This document shows positions 16,665 through 27,359 of a DNA stretch of 39,313 bases, in pieces. Under the pieces are notes generated by a model. That model saw nothing but the letters and a program-made list of their open reading frames with translations. It had not been told where the DNA came from and did not search any database. The stretch is from Silicimonas sp. (lineage in GTDB: Bacteria > Pseudomonadota > Alphaproteobacteria > Rhodobacterales > Rhodobacteraceae). Made by a program: the position numbers and the translations under genes. Location: NCBI GenBank assembly GCA_022826385.1, contig JAJDUZ010000039.1, positions 1-39,313 on the forward strand, read 5' to 3'. Position 1 is the first letter of the stretch; every line of letters starts with the position of its first letter.

Positions 16665-18137
16665 TCAGATCCCGTAGATCTCGCTGAATTTCGCGTCGAG
16701 ATAGTCCAGCAACGGTCCTTCGCTTGGTGCGGCGCCCGTGGCTTTCTCGATCACGGTTTTCGGCTCATAGAGCCCGCCGTGACGTTGGACCTTCTCGCGC
16801 AGCCAGTCGGTCGCGGGGGCCGTGTTGCCCTTGGCCAGTTCAGCATCAAGGTCGGGCACGTCGTTCCGAAGGGCGGCATTCAGGCATCCGGCATAGACAT
16901 TGCCCAGCGTGTAGGTCGGGAAATACCCGAACAGCGCCTCGGACCAGTGCACGTCCTGAAGGACCCCGTTGGCCGGTTGATCGACCTTCAGCCCGAAGTC
17001 CCGCTCGAAACGGTCGTTCCACGCATCCGGCAAGTCCGGCACGTCCAGCCGCCCGGCCACCAGGTCGCGTTCCAGATCGAAGCGCAGCAGCACATGCAGG
17101 TTGTAGTGTACCTCGTCAGCCTCGGTCCGGATGTATCCCGGCGCGCAGCGGTTCACGACGGCATAGAAGGTGTCAGGATCGCTGATCCCGAAGTCACCGA
17201 AGGTCGACCGCATCCGGTCAAAGAGCCAGCCGGTGAAGGCACGACTGCGGCCAAGCTGGTTTTCATAGATGCGGCTCTGGCTTTCATGCACGCCCATCGA
17301 GACACCACGGCCAAGCGGCGTCAGCAGATAATCGCGGTCGATCGCCTGCTCATAGCGCGCATGTCCGACCTCGTGGATGGTCGAATAGAAGCAGTTGAAC
17401 GGGTCTTCCAGCGCGGTCCGCGTGGTGATCCGCACATCCAGCCCGGACCCGGACGAGAACGGGTGCACCGCCTTGTCGATCCGGCCGCTGTTCAGGTCAT
17501 AGCCGAACGCCCCGGCCAGTTCGGAGGAAAGCTGTAGCTGGCCCTCTTCCGCGAAAGCGCCCGAGAGTTTCGGCACCGCACGCTCCGAGCCCATGACGCG
17601 CTCGCGCAGCGCCACAAGGCGGGGGCGGAGCGCCGAGAACATCGTCTCAAGCTCGGCCTCGGTCGCGCCCGGCTCGTAATCATCGGCCAGCGCGTCGTAA
17701 AGGTTACCGCCATCGGCCAGCGCCGCGGCTTTCTCGCGCGAGAGATCAAGCACCTCGGTCAGTTTCGGCGCGAAAAGCGCGAAGTCGTTCGTGGCCCGCG
17801 CTTCGGCCCAGACCCGATGCGCCAGCGACGTGGTGCGTGCGAGCGCCGCCGACAACGCTTCCGGCACCCGCTGGGTGCGCTCATAGCGGTGACGGATTTT
17901 CTGCACTTGCCGGGCGGCGACGGGATCCGAGGTGTCGGCCTGTTCCAGCCAGTCGCCGATCCGCGGATCGGTGCGCCGGCGGTGCAGAACACCGTCAAGC
18001 GCGGCCATCTCCTCGGCCCGTTGTTCGGCGGCGCCGGGAGGCATGACCGTTTCCTGATCCCAGCCAAGACGTCCCATCACTTGCCCCAGCGCTTCGGTCT
18101 CGCGCTGGAAGGCCATCAGGTCATCGTAAGCGCTCAT
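16665..18137 (-). CDS. Thermostable carboxypeptidase 1 (peptidase family M32)
   Basis: 490 residues from ATG 18137. The zinc site is clear: TIHEVGHARYEQ supplies the HExxH pair and GVHESQSRIYEN supplies the third ligand Glu. The N-terminal YDDLMAFQRETEALGQVMGR and MGRLGWDQETVMPPG block and the IRTEADEVHYNLHVLLRFD segment are strong M32 signatures. The enzyme removes C-terminal residues from peptides in the cytoplasm. It overlaps the upstream heme A synthase by four bases (ATGA). The two are probably only operon partners, as no shared pathway is evident. Confidence 0.95.
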   Translation of the reverse strand: MSAYDDLMAFQRETEALGQVMGRLGWDQETVMPPGAAEQRAEEMAALDGVLHRRRTDPRIGDWLEQADTSDPVAARQVQKIRHRYERTQRVPEALSAALARTTSLAHRVWAEARATNDFALFAPKLTEVLDLSREKAAALADGGNLYDALADDYEPGATEAELETMFSALRPRLVALRERVMGSERAVPKLSGAFAEEGQLQLSSELAGAFGYDLNSGRIDKAVHPFSSGSGLDVRITTRTALEDPFNCFYSTIHEVGHARYEQAIDRDYLLTPLGRGVSMGVHESQSRIYENQLGRSRAFTGWLFDRMRSTFGDFGISDPDTFYAVVNRCAPGYIRTEADEVHYNLHVLLRFDLERDLVAGRLDVPDLPDAWNDRFERDFGLKVDQPANGVLQDVHWSEALFGYFPTYTLGNVYAGCLNAALRNDVPDLDAELAKGNTAPATDWLREKVQRHGGLYEPKTVIEKATGAAPSEGPLLDYLDAKFSEIYGI

Positions 18138-19285
18138 GCGGCACCTCGTACGGATTGAGCCAGGGGATATTGCGCGAGGAACCGGGCCCGCAGGATCAGC
18201 GCAAAGAGCACAACCGCGCCGAACTGGTGCAGGATCGCAAGATGCCACGGCGCGATGTAAAGAACGGTCGCGATGCCAAGGATCATTTGCAGAAGCATCA
18301 TCGCCATCACCGCGCTGAAGGCCGCGCGGGTGGCCGTGTTGGCCGACTTGCGGGCGCGGAGCCAGACGACGATCCCGAATATGAACAGCAGGTAACCGGC
18401 GGTTCGGTGCATGAACTGCACCAGACCGGCGTCTTCGAAGAAGTTCCGCCAGACAGGCTGCAGCGACAGCGGCTCGGGTGGCAGCCAATAGCCGCCCATC
18501 AAGGGCCAGTCATTGAAGCTGCGCCCGGCATCGATCCCGGCCACCAGCGCGCCCAGCAGGATCTGCAGGAAAGCGAAATGCATCAGCCCCGTGCCCATCG
18601 AGAACAGTTTGCCATCGCGCGAGCGCCGCGCCTGCATCAGGTCGGCCTCGCGGCGTCCAAGCTTGAGGATGAACCAAGTCAGCACGCCAAGGATGACAAA
18701 GGCCAGACCCAGATGCGTCGCAAGGCGATAGGACGCGACGTCCAGCATCGTGCCGGTCAGGCCGGACGACACCATCCACCACCCGATCGCACCCTGCAGC
18801 CCCCCGAGGAGGCCGGGCAGAAGCAACCGACCGGTCCAGCCGGTCGGGATTTTCCGAAGCAGAAGGAAGCCAAAGAAGCCCAGTGCCCAGACCAGCCCGA
18901 TCACGCGGCCAAGCTGGCGGTGGCCCCATTCCCACCAATAGATGACCTTGAACGCCTCAAGGCTCATCCCCTTGTTCTGCAACTGGTATTCGGGGATCGC
19001 GCGGTATTTTTCGAATTCGCTGGCCCAGTCTTCCGCCGAGAGCGGCGGAAGCGCGCCGGTGACCGGGCGCCACTCGGTGATCGACAGGCCGCTGTCGGTG
19101 AGCCGGGTCAGCCCGCCAACCGCGATCATCACGACAACCATGGCGAAAAGCACCATAAGCCATGCCCGGATCGCACCGCGCGCGCCATGCGAGGCCGCCT
19201 TGTCAATGACGCCGGTGGTCGGCGCATTGGCCGTGGCGGCGTCGGCGTCGCTTACCTCTTCGAAGATGCTGCGTTTCTCGGTCAT
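18134..19285 (-). CDS. ctaA: Heme A synthase (CtaA/Cox15)
   Basis: 383 residues with eight membrane helices. The four conserved His ligand sites are visible: WWEWGHRQLGR, ATHLGLAF, FMHRTAGY and LHQFGAVVL. Also present are GGLTRLTDSGLSITEW near the first helix and the DVASYRLATH block. This length and the N-terminal cytoplasmic extension match the Cox15 type of alphaproteobacteria. The enzyme oxidises heme O to heme A for aa3-type cytochrome oxidase. GAAGGA precedes ATG 19285. No other oxidase gene is in the window. Confidence 0.96.
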   Translation of the reverse strand: MTEKRSIFEEVSDADAATANAPTTGVIDKAASHGARGAIRAWLMVLFAMVVVMIAVGGLTRLTDSGLSITEWRPVTGALPPLSAEDWASEFEKYRAIPEYQLQNKGMSLEAFKVIYWWEWGHRQLGRVIGLVWALGFFGFLLLRKIPTGWTGRLLLPGLLGGLQGAIGWWMVSSGLTGTMLDVASYRLATHLGLAFVILGVLTWFILKLGRREADLMQARRSRDGKLFSMGTGLMHFAFLQILLGALVAGIDAGRSFNDWPLMGGYWLPPEPLSLQPVWRNFFEDAGLVQFMHRTAGYLLFIFGIVVWLRARKSANTATRAAFSAVMAMMLLQMILGIATVLYIAPWHLAILHQFGAVVLFALILRARFLAQYPLAQSVRGAA

Positions 19286-19453
19286 GGGTCTTGTCCTTCC
19301 CTCGCGGGCTGGAACTTAGGGGCGCGGTGGCACAGGGTCTAGGGCGAGTTGCAGGCCAAGGTGCCGCAGGAGGCGCATTTGCCGGTCCGGTCGGCGGGAT
19401 TGCGAGGTCGGGATTTGCGTATTTGGAAAGAGATGAAGGGGAGGGCGCGCGTT

Positions 19454-19475
19454 AACCTTAATGGCGGTTAAGGTT
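19454..19475. promoter_or_regulatory. Inverted repeat AACCTTAA-N6-TTAAGGTT
   Basis: A perfect 8-base inverted repeat with spacer TGGCGG, in the 230-base gap between the ctaA start and the end of the RNA methyltransferase gene. It carries TTAA half-sites resembling CtrA boxes, but with a 6-base rather than 7-base spacing, so CtrA binding is not claimed. Confidence 0.4.
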
Positions 19476-19516
19476 GGTGGGGGCTGCAGACGTGCGATTG
19501 CGTGCCGGAGTGAGGG

Positions 19517-20251
19517 CTAGTCGCCGCGTTCCTTCCAGCGCACCATCTGGCGCAGGACGCCGTGCAGCATCTGTACGTCGGCGCGCGTCAGCGGCATGCG
19601 TGACCAGAGGTTTCGCAGAACCAGCTTCATGCCATCGGCCTTCTCGGGCGGGAAGAAGAAGCCTGCTGTCTCAAGCCGGTCTTCGTAGTGTTCGGCCAGC
19701 TTTTCGATCTCGATGCCATTGGCGGTTTCGGTTCCGGCCAGCGCGGTTTCCTGCAAGGTCACCTCGCTGGTCGCGCGCCGCCACTCATAGGCGGTGAGCA
19801 AGACGCATTGCGCAAGGTTGAGCGACGGGAAATCGGGGTTCACCGGCACCGAGATGATGGCGTTGGCCTTGGCGATATCCTCGTTTTCAAGGCCAGCCCG
19901 TTCGGGCCCAAAGAGAACCGCCACCCGTTCCCCGGCGGCAATCCGGCGCGCGGCTTCGGCCATTGCCGCTTCCGGGGCATAGACTTCCTTGGTCAGATCG
20001 CGCGAGCGGGCCGTGGTCGCAAAGACGAATTGCACGTCTGCCAGCGCGTCGGCGGTCGTCTCGTGCAGCCGGGCTTCGTCCAGCAGGCGCCCGGCGCCAC
20101 TGGCCATGGCCACGGCGCGGGGGTTGGGCCAGCCGTCGCGCGGGGCGACCACCGCCATCCGGTCCAGTCCGAAATTCCACATGGCGCGTGCAGCCGCACC
20201 GATATTTTCGCCCATTTGCGGGCGCACGAGCACGAAATCGGGTTGGGTCAT
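19517..20251 (-). CDS. TrmJ-like tRNA/rRNA 2'-O-methyltransferase (SPOUT)
   Basis: 244 residues. The SPOUT knot signatures are clear: FVLVRPQMGENIGAAARAM at the N-terminus, VLFGPERAGLENEDI in the middle, and VPVNPDFPSLNLAQCVLLTAYEW near the cofactor-binding knot. This matches TrmJ (TrmH family 1), which methylates position 32 of some tRNAs using S-adenosylmethionine. The C-terminal helical tail has the usual MPLTRADVQMLHGVLRQM. Target tRNAs cannot be predicted. It overlaps the upstream lipoprotein gene by four bases. Confidence 0.9.
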   Translation of the reverse strand: MTQPDFVLVRPQMGENIGAAARAMWNFGLDRMAVVAPRDGWPNPRAVAMASGAGRLLDEARLHETTADALADVQFVFATTARSRDLTKEVYAPEAAMAEAARRIAAGERVAVLFGPERAGLENEDIAKANAIISVPVNPDFPSLNLAQCVLLTAYEWRRATSEVTLQETALAGTETANGIEIEKLAEHYEDRLETAGFFFPPEKADGMKLVLRNLWSRMPLTRADVQMLHGVLRQMVRWKERGD

Positions 20252-20712
20252 GCGTTCAGGAACACTTCCAGCGTGACCAGCTCGGTCAGGGGCGCTTCCA
20301 GAAGGCGCAACGCGGCCAGCGAGATGCGACTGGAGCCGCCCGATATGGGGCGCAGATCAACCTGCACGGTGCGGCCCGTGGCCGGATTGCGCACCCGGCC
20401 CGTTGTCGGCTGGCTGACAAGGGGCGTTTCAAGCCAGAACCCGGGGACGGCTGCATCACCCAGTGACGCGACTGTGGTCCCGAGGCTGGTGCCATCGCCG
20501 CTTGCCTGGGCGGTCGCCTCCTCGCGTTGCGCTTCGGTCGTGGTGTCGAAGTCCTCAACCGTGCGCGCGTCCGCGTCGGGGGCGTCGAATTCCGACACAT
20601 CCTCGATTGTCTGGGGCACCGAAGGCGATGTGGTCGGCCCGGTGTCCAGATGCGGCAACGGTCCACAGGCGGTGGCAAGACAAAGGGCGGGAACGAAAAA
20701 CAAATGGCGCAT
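20248..20712 (-). CDS. Outer-membrane lipoprotein of unknown function
   Basis: 154 residues. The N-terminus [16 protein letters not shown] ends in a good lipobox (LATAC), so Cys16 is the likely lipidated residue. A Thr/Asp/Ser-rich disordered segment follows (20-75), then a small beta-rich domain with [11 protein letters not shown] and [20 protein letters not shown]. Such proteins in roseobacters are sometimes mislabelled as D-galactarate dehydratase; nothing here supports that activity. Coupling to the methyltransferase by an ATGA overlap shows co-transcription, not shared function. Confidence 0.75.
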   Translation of the reverse strand: MRHLFFVPALCLATACGPLPHLDTGPTTSPSVPQTIEDVSEFDAPDADARTVEDFDTTTEAQREEATAQASGDGTSLGTTVASLGDAAVPGFWLETPLVSQPTTGRVRNPATGRTVQVDLRPISGGSSRISLAALRLLEAPLTELVTLEVFLNA

Positions 20713-20760
20713 GGTGCTTTCTACCTTTGTCCTTTGGTCGCTTCAATCGCCCATCGAGAC

Positions 20761-20789
20761 TTGCAGCAGGGGCATGTGCGTTCTAGGTT
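20761..20789 (+). promoter_or_regulatory. Candidate moaA promoter giving a leaderless message
   Basis: TTGCAG at 20761-20766, a 17-base spacer, TAGGTT at 20784-20789, then only seven bases to ATG 20797. The start would fall at or next to the ATG. No Shine-Dalgarno sequence precedes it (the bases before it are TTTTCCCTC). Confidence 0.35.
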
Positions 20790-20796
20790 TTCCCTC

Positions 20797-21804
20797 ATGT
20801 CCGCTGTGCCTCTCATAGACCCGTTCGCCCGACCGATCAGCTATCTGCGCGTGTCGGTCACCGATCGGTGCGATTTCCGCTGTGTTTACTGCATGGCCGA
20901 GAACATGACCTTCCTGCCGAAGAAGGAACTTCTGACGCTGGAAGAGCTGGATCGGATGTGTTCGGCCTTCATTCGAATGGGCGTCGAAAAGCTGCGGATC
21001 ACCGGCGGTGAACCGCTGGTGCGGCGCGGGATCATGACGTTTTTCCAGTCGATGACCCGGCATCTGGACAGCGGCGCGTTGCAAGAACTGACGCTGACCA
21101 CCAACGGCTCGCAACTGGCGCGGTTCGCCGATGATCTGGTGGCCGCGGGGGTGCGCCGGATCAATGTCTCGCTGGATACGCTGGACGACGAGAAATTTGC
21201 CCGTGTGACGCGCTGGGGTCGGTTGCCGCAGGTGCTGAACGGCATCGACGCGGCACAGAAGGCCGGGTTGCGCGTCAAGATCAACACGGTGGCGCTGAAG
21301 GGCTTCAATGAAGACGAGCTGTTTCGCCTGACCGAATGGTGCGCCGAGCGTGACATGGACCTGACCTTTATCGAGGTGATGCCGATGGGCGATCTCGGCG
21401 GGGAAGACCGCGTGGGGCAGTATTGGTCGCTGAAGGACCTGCGGGGGCAGTTGGCCGAGCAGTACACGCTGAAAGATCTCGATCACCGGACCGGTGGGCC
21501 GGCGCGCTATGTCGAGCTTGGGGAAACCGGGCAGCAGGTCGGGTTCATCACGCCTTTGACGCATAACTTCTGCGAAAGCTGCAACCGGGTGCGCCTGACA
21601 TGCACGGGCGAGCTCTTCATGTGTCTCGGGCAGGAGGACAACGCGGATTTGCGCACGCCGCTGCGCGCATCCGAGGCGGATGATGTGCTGGAAGACGCCA
21701 TTCGTGCAGCTATTGCGCGGAAGCCGAAAGGTCATGATTTCGACTATTCGCGGCAGAAGGCCGATGGTCAGGTGTCACGGCACATGAGCCATACGGGCGG
21801 TTAA
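20797..21804 (+). CDS. moaA: GTP 3',8-cyclase MoaA
   Basis: 335 residues from ATG 20797; longer frames upstream cross the lipoprotein promoter. This is a radical-SAM enzyme: CDFRCVYC supplies the first 4Fe-4S cluster, and [11 protein letters not shown] plus a later Cys (FMCLG) supplies the second cluster typical of Moa[14 protein letters not shown] is the SAM-binding GGEP motif, and the C-terminus ends in GG, which enters the active site. With MoaC it converts GTP to cyclic pyranopterin monophosphate, the first step in molybdenum cofactor synthesis. No other moa gene is adjacent. A weak hairpin (AGACGCC/GGCGTCT) follows the stop around 21825-21850. Confidence 0.97.
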   Translation: MSAVPLIDPFARPISYLRVSVTDRCDFRCVYCMAENMTFLPKKELLTLEELDRMCSAFIRMGVEKLRITGGEPLVRRGIMTFFQSMTRHLDSGALQELTLTTNGSQLARFADDLVAAGVRRINVSLDTLDDEKFARVTRWGRLPQVLNGIDAAQKAGLRVKINTVALKGFNEDELFRLTEWCAERDMDLTFIEVMPMGDLGGEDRVGQYWSLKDLRGQLAEQYTLKDLDHRTGGPARYVELGETGQQVGFITPLTHNFCESCNRVRLTCTGELFMCLGQEDNADLRTPLRASEADDVLEDAIRAAIARKPKGHDFDYSRQKADGQVSRHMSHTGG

Positions 21805-21884
21805 GAAACCAAATTTCCGACATTGAGACGCCATTTTCATGGGGCGTCTTCGGATCAGGGGGCTCTGATTGCAGGAGAGCGCTG

Positions 21885-22133
21885 ATGCGGTGTCTTTTGA
21901 TCCTAGTCCCGGTCCTGGCTTTGACGGCGTGCAGTGACGTGGCCGAAACCGTGAACTCGGACGCGTCTGTCACGGCGGTTCACGCCGAAACCGTGAAGTA
22001 CTTCCAGACCCGGAACGTGCAGGTGGGTAATTTCAAGCAAACCGTGCTGGGCACGCAGTACAAGGCGCGCGTGAACGGGCGGATGTACGATTGTCGCTAT
22101 CTGCGGAGCGCTGTGACCTGCCAGCCTGCATAA
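21885..22133 (+). CDS. Small lipoprotein of unknown function
   Basis: 82 residues. MRCLLILVPVLALTAC ends in a clear lipobox, so Cys16 is the probable lipid attachment site. The short mature domain ends in DCRYLRSAVTCQ, with two Cys that could form a disulfide in the periplasm. GGAG precedes the ATG. It stands alone between moaA and the convergent glmS end, which is 13 bases away. No family recognised. Confidence 0.75.
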   Translation: MRCLLILVPVLALTACSDVAETVNSDASVTAVHAETVKYFQTRNVQVGNFKQTVLGTQYKARVNGRMYDCRYLRSAVTCQPA

Positions 22134-22145
22134 GGGGGCCTCACG

Positions 22146-23960
<1,815 letters not shown>

Positions 23961-23963
23961 CTG

Positions 23964-25322
23964 TCAGCCTTTCTTCGCGGCTTTTGCCGCGCGCAAGCGC
24001 GAGAAGAGTTTGCGGGCAAAGCCCGGTTTGTTGACCTGCCGTGCGCGGGCCAGCGCCATGTCGCCCGCTGGCACATCCATTGTGACAACGCCGCCCGTGG
24101 CCGTCATCGCCTCGTCGCCAACCGTGACCGGTGCAACCAGCATCGTGTTCGATCCGATAAACACGTCCGACCCGATCTCGGTCCGGTGTTTGAAGACGCC
24201 GTCGTAGTTGCAGGTGATTGTGCCCGCGCCGATATTCGTGCGCGCGCCGACACCGGCATCACCGATATAGCTCAGGTGATTGACCTTGGCGCCGTCCCCG
24301 ATCTGGGCGTTCTTGATCTCGACGAAATTGCCGACACGGGTGTCGTTCGACAATTCGGCGCCGGGGCGCAGGCGGGCATAGGGCCCGATCACGGCGCGGG
24401 CGCCGACATGCGCGCCTTCAAGATGCGAAAACGCGCGGATCCGTGCGCCGGATTCAACGGTGACACCGGGGCCGAAGACCACGTAAGGCTCGATGATGGC
24501 ATCCCGCCCGATCACGGTGTCCGCCGAGAAATGTACGGTGTCCGGGGATTGCAGCGTGACGCCGTTTGTCAGCGCCTCGGCCCGCGCGGCGTCCTGAAAC
24601 ACCGCTTCGGCCGCCGCAAGATCGTCGCGCGTGTTGATGCCCAGCGTTTCCGCCTCGTCACAGGTGGCAACCTTGGTCACCAACCCCTCGGCCGCGCCAA
24701 GGGCAGGGATGTCGGTCAGGTAAAACTCGCCCGTCGCATTGTCATTGCCGACCGCGGCGGCCAGCCGCAAAAGCGTCTCGGTCCCCGCCATCACCACGCC
24801 CGAGTTGCAAAGCGTGATCGCGCGCTCGTCCTCGGTTGCATCCTTGAACTCGACAATGCGCGTCAGCGTGTCGCCTTCGGTCACCATCCGGCCATAGCGG
24901 CCGGGGTCGGCGGCCTCGAAGCCCAGAAACACGATATCCGCGCCGTCCTCCCGCATCGCCTGCATCCGGGCCAGCGTCTCGGGCTTGATGAAGGGCGTGT
25001 CGCCGTAAAGCATGACGGTATCGCCGCCAGCGCCCTCCAGCGCCGAGGCCGCCTGCGCCACCGCGTGCGCCGTGCCAAGCTGTTCGGCCTGTTCGGCCAC
25101 CAGAATTTCGGGGTCGACCGCCTGCGCGGCCGCGGCCACCTGTGTGCCACCATGGCCGACGACAATGACGCGCCGACCGCCAAGCGCAGCCGCCGACATC
25201 AGCGCGTGCTCGAACAGCGGCGCACCGGCAATTTCGTGCAGAACCTTGGGCGTATCGGACTGCATGCGTGTTCCTTCGCCCGCGGCGAGGAGGATCAGGT
25301 GGGTTGGCATCTGCTCGGCCAT
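23964..25322 (-). CDS. glmU: Bifunctional GlmU: glucosamine-1-P acetyltransferase / UDP-GlcNAc pyrophosphorylase
   Basis: 452 residues. The N-terminal uridyltransferase domain has ILLAAGEGTRMQSDTPKVLH near the start (residues 10-29), the nucleotide-binding loop. The C-terminal domain from about 250 is a left-handed beta helix of hexapeptide repeats (for example VNHLSYIGDAGVGARTNIGA), which carries the acetyltransferase site. It makes UDP-GlcNAc from the GlmS-derived pathway (after GlmM). The start could also be ATG 25310; neither start has a strong ribosome-binding site. glmS follows after three bases. Confidence 0.96.
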   Translation of the reverse strand: MAEQMPTHLILLAAGEGTRMQSDTPKVLHEIAGAPLFEHALMSAAALGGRRVIVVGHGGTQVAAAAQAVDPEILVAEQAEQLGTAHAVAQAASALEGAGGDTVMLYGDTPFIKPETLARMQAMREDGADIVFLGFEAADPGRYGRMVTEGDTLTRIVEFKDATEDERAITLCNSGVVMAGTETLLRLAAAVGNDNATGEFYLTDIPALGAAEGLVTKVATCDEAETLGINTRDDLAAAEAVFQDAARAEALTNGVTLQSPDTVHFSADTVIGRDAIIEPYVVFGPGVTVESGARIRAFSHLEGAHVGARAVIGPYARLRPGAELSNDTRVGNFVEIKNAQIGDGAKVNHLSYIGDAGVGARTNIGAGTITCNYDGVFKHRTEIGSDVFIGSNTMLVAPVTVGDEAMTATGGVVTMDVPAGDMALARARQVNKPGFARKLFSRLRAAKAAKKG

Positions 25323-25436
25323 GATGGTTTTTTCTTGCCCCCTTTTACCCGGCAGGCCACATGTCGCAAAGACAAGACCGCATCAACTTGTATTGCCAAG
25401 CGTTACATGACGGGCGGGGAATTGCCGAGGATAGAC

Positions 25437-26099
25437 ATGAAAACCGTGATTTTCGATCTGGATGGGACGCTGGCTGACACCAGCGGCGACCTGATCGCCG
25501 CCGCAAACGCGTGTTTCATCGCCGAAGGGCATGGCGCGCTTCTGGACGAAAAGGCCGACGCCCTGACCGCGTTCCATGGCGGGCGGGCGATGCTGCGGCT
25601 GGGCTATTCGCGGATCGGTGCAAGCGATGAAGCTGCGGTGGACGCGCAATATCCGGCGCTTCTGGACTATTACTCGGAAAATATTGACGTGAAGACAAAG
25701 CTTTATCCGGGGGCGGTCGAGGCGATCAAGGAATTGCAGGCGGCCGGATACGCGCTGGGGGTCTGCACCAACAAACCCGCGGGGCTGGCCGAGACACTGT
25801 TGGAAAAGCTCGGTGTGCGCGACCTGTTCGGGTCGATGATCGGCGCTGACACGTTGCCGGTCCGAAAACCCGACCCGGCCCCCTATGTCGAGGCCGTGAC
25901 GCAGGCCGGAGGCGCGGTTGAGCACTCGGTTTTGATCGGAGACACCGAAACCGACGCCAAAACAGCGGCTGCGGCAGGTGTTCCGGTGGTGCTTGTGGGC
26001 TTTGGTCCCGAAGGCACGGGCGTTGCCCGGCTGGTGCCCGATGCGCTCTTGATGGGGTATGACCAGCTTGGCAAAGTGGTCCGGACGTTGATCGGATAG
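25437..26099 (+). CDS. gph: HAD-superfamily phosphatase, phosphoglycolate phosphatase-like
   Basis: 220 residues from ATG 25437, preceded by GAGGAT. Motif I is FDLDGTLADT, motif II is CTNKP, motif III includes Lys in VRKPDPAPY, and motif IV is LIGDTETDAKTA. The cap between motifs I and II is the helical C1 type. This fits phosphoglycolate phosphatase (Gph), which clears 2-phosphoglycolate, though the same family contains other sugar phosphatases. It is divergent from glmU and followed three bases later by an aminotransferase gene. Confidence 0.85.
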   Translation: MKTVIFDLDGTLADTSGDLIAAANACFIAEGHGALLDEKADALTAFHGGRAMLRLGYSRIGASDEAAVDAQYPALLDYYSENIDVKTKLYPGAVEAIKELQAAGYALGVCTNKPAGLAETLLEKLGVRDLFGSMIGADTLPVRKPDPAPYVEAVTQAGGAVEHSVLIGDTETDAKTAAAAGVPVVLVGFGPEGTGVARLVPDALLMGYDQLGKVVRTLIG

Positions 26100-26102
26100 G
26101 CC

Positions 26103-27281
26103 ATGCGTTTCGAAGGAAATTTCACCCAACAGGAACCGATCCCGGCCGAAGGGATCGCGGCCGCGACCGAGGTCATGACCCATGGGCGGCTGCATCGCTA
26201 TAACCTCGCCAATGGCGAGTTGGGCGAAGCGGCCTTGTTGGAACAAGAATTCGCGACCTTTACCGGTGCGAAATACGCGCTGGCCGTCACTTCGGGTGGC
26301 TATGCGCTGGCAACGGCCTTGCGGGCGGTCGGGGTCGAGCCGGGCATGCCGGTTCTGACCAACGCGTTCACGCTGGCGCCGGTGCCGGGTTCGGTCGCGG
26401 CGGTCGGCGCAAGGCCGGTTTTCGTGGAAACGACCGAAGCGCTGGTGATCGATCTGGACGATCTTGCCGAGAAGGCTGCGACCAGCGACGCCCGGGTGCT
26501 GATGCTGAGCCATATGCGCGGCCATCAACCGGATATGGCGGCTTTGATGCGCATCGCCGAAGAACATGATCTGACAGTGATCGAGGATTGCGCGCATACG
26601 ATGGGCGGACGATCCGGCAACGTGGTCTCGGGCCAGCACGGCACGGTCGCCTGTTACTCGACCCAGACCTACAAGCACCTCAACTCGGGCGAAGGCGGGT
26701 TCCTGACCACCAATGACGCCGAGATTGCGGCGCGGGCCACGCTGCTCTCGGGCAGCTACATGCTCTATCCGCGCCATGGGGCCGGTCCAGAGCTTGAGGT
26801 GTTCGAGCCGCTTCGGGATGCGACGCCGAACGTCTCGGGACGGATGGACAATCTGCGCGCGGCGATCCTGCGCCCGCAACTGAAGGTGCTGCCCGACCGG
26901 GTGGCGCGTTGGGCGGCGCTGCACGACGCGATGGAGGCCGGTCTCAGGCACGCGGCTGCCATCCACCTGATAGACCGTGATCCGGGGCTGGACCGTGTGG
27001 GTTCATCTTTCCAATTCGTGATGCCCGAGAAACGGGGTGCGTGGATCGCAGACTTCGTGGCGCGTTGCGGGGCGCGGGGCGTGGAACTGAAGTGGTTCGG
27101 GGCAGAACGTGCACAGGGCTTCACCTCGAACCATCGGAACTGGGCCTATGCCGGGCGCGCCAGCTTGCCCCGGACGGATGCGGTTCTGGCGGGGCTTTTG
27201 GACATGCGCCTGCCTTTGACCTTCAGCGTCGAGGATTGCGCGGTGATCGCGCAAATCCTGCGCGAGGAAGCGATGTCCTGA
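26103..27281 (+). CDS. DegT/DnrJ/EryC1/StrS-family aminotransferase
   Basis: 392 residues, three bases after the Gph stop. It is a fold-type-I PLP enzyme: LAVTSGGYALATAL (phosphate site), VIEDCAHTMGG with Asp162 contacting the PLP ring nitrogen, and TQTYKHLNSGEGGFL with Lys191 as the Schiff-base lysine. DegT members aminate sugar nucleotides or similar keto compounds; here the flanking Gph-like phosphatase gives no clear pathway. TQTYKHL replaces the more usual SFHATK sequence, which points to a divergent subfamily. The exact substrate is unknown. Confidence 0.85.
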   Translation: MRFEGNFTQQEPIPAEGIAAATEVMTHGRLHRYNLANGELGEAALLEQEFATFTGAKYALAVTSGGYALATALRAVGVEPGMPVLTNAFTLAPVPGSVAAVGARPVFVETTEALVIDLDDLAEKAATSDARVLMLSHMRGHQPDMAALMRIAEEHDLTVIEDCAHTMGGRSGNVVSGQHGTVACYSTQTYKHLNSGEGGFLTTNDAEIAARATLLSGSYMLYPRHGAGPELEVFEPLRDATPNVSGRMDNLRAAILRPQLKVLPDRVARWAALHDAMEAGLRHAAAIHLIDRDPGLDRVGSSFQFVMPEKRGAWIADFVARCGARGVELKWFGAERAQGFTSNHRNWAYAGRASLPRTDAVLAGLLDMRLPLTFSVEDCAVIAQILREEAMS

Positions 27282-27330
27282 CAAGACATCTGTTCGGCAG
27301 CGCTTGTCTGGTTCGGCGTTCCGGTCTGCG

Positions 27331-27359
27331 TTGACGCGTCCCCGGCATCGGTCTAGAAG
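27331..27359 (+). promoter_or_regulatory. Promoter of the ivd operon
   Basis: TTGACG at 27331-27336, a 17-base spacer and TAGAAG at 27354-27359, lying 33 bases before ATG 27392. The predicted transcription start falls inside the operator at 27359-27374. Confidence 0.6.

Noticed and set aside
18155..19342. A 395-codon plus-strand frame opposite heme A synthase
   Set aside because: The product is Gln/Arg/His/Pro-rich with no domain, as expected for the shadow of a membrane protein gene. The minus-strand protein has all heme A synthase motifs.
19454..19475. CtrA binding site
   Set aside because: The TTAA half-sites are six bases apart rather than the canonical seven, and the repeat is symmetric rather than direct.
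20248..20712. D-galactarate dehydratase
   Set aside because: The protein is a 154-residue lipoprotein with a disordered segment. It lacks any feature of the large dehydratase enzyme.
20713..20796. Molybdenum-cofactor riboswitch before moaA
   Set aside because: The gap to the divergent gene is only 84 bases and the promoter-like sequence leaves almost no leader. The moco RNA element is longer.
23961..23963. glmS ribozyme
   Set aside because: glmS starts three bases after glmU, which leaves no room for the ribozyme. The element is largely a Gram-positive feature.
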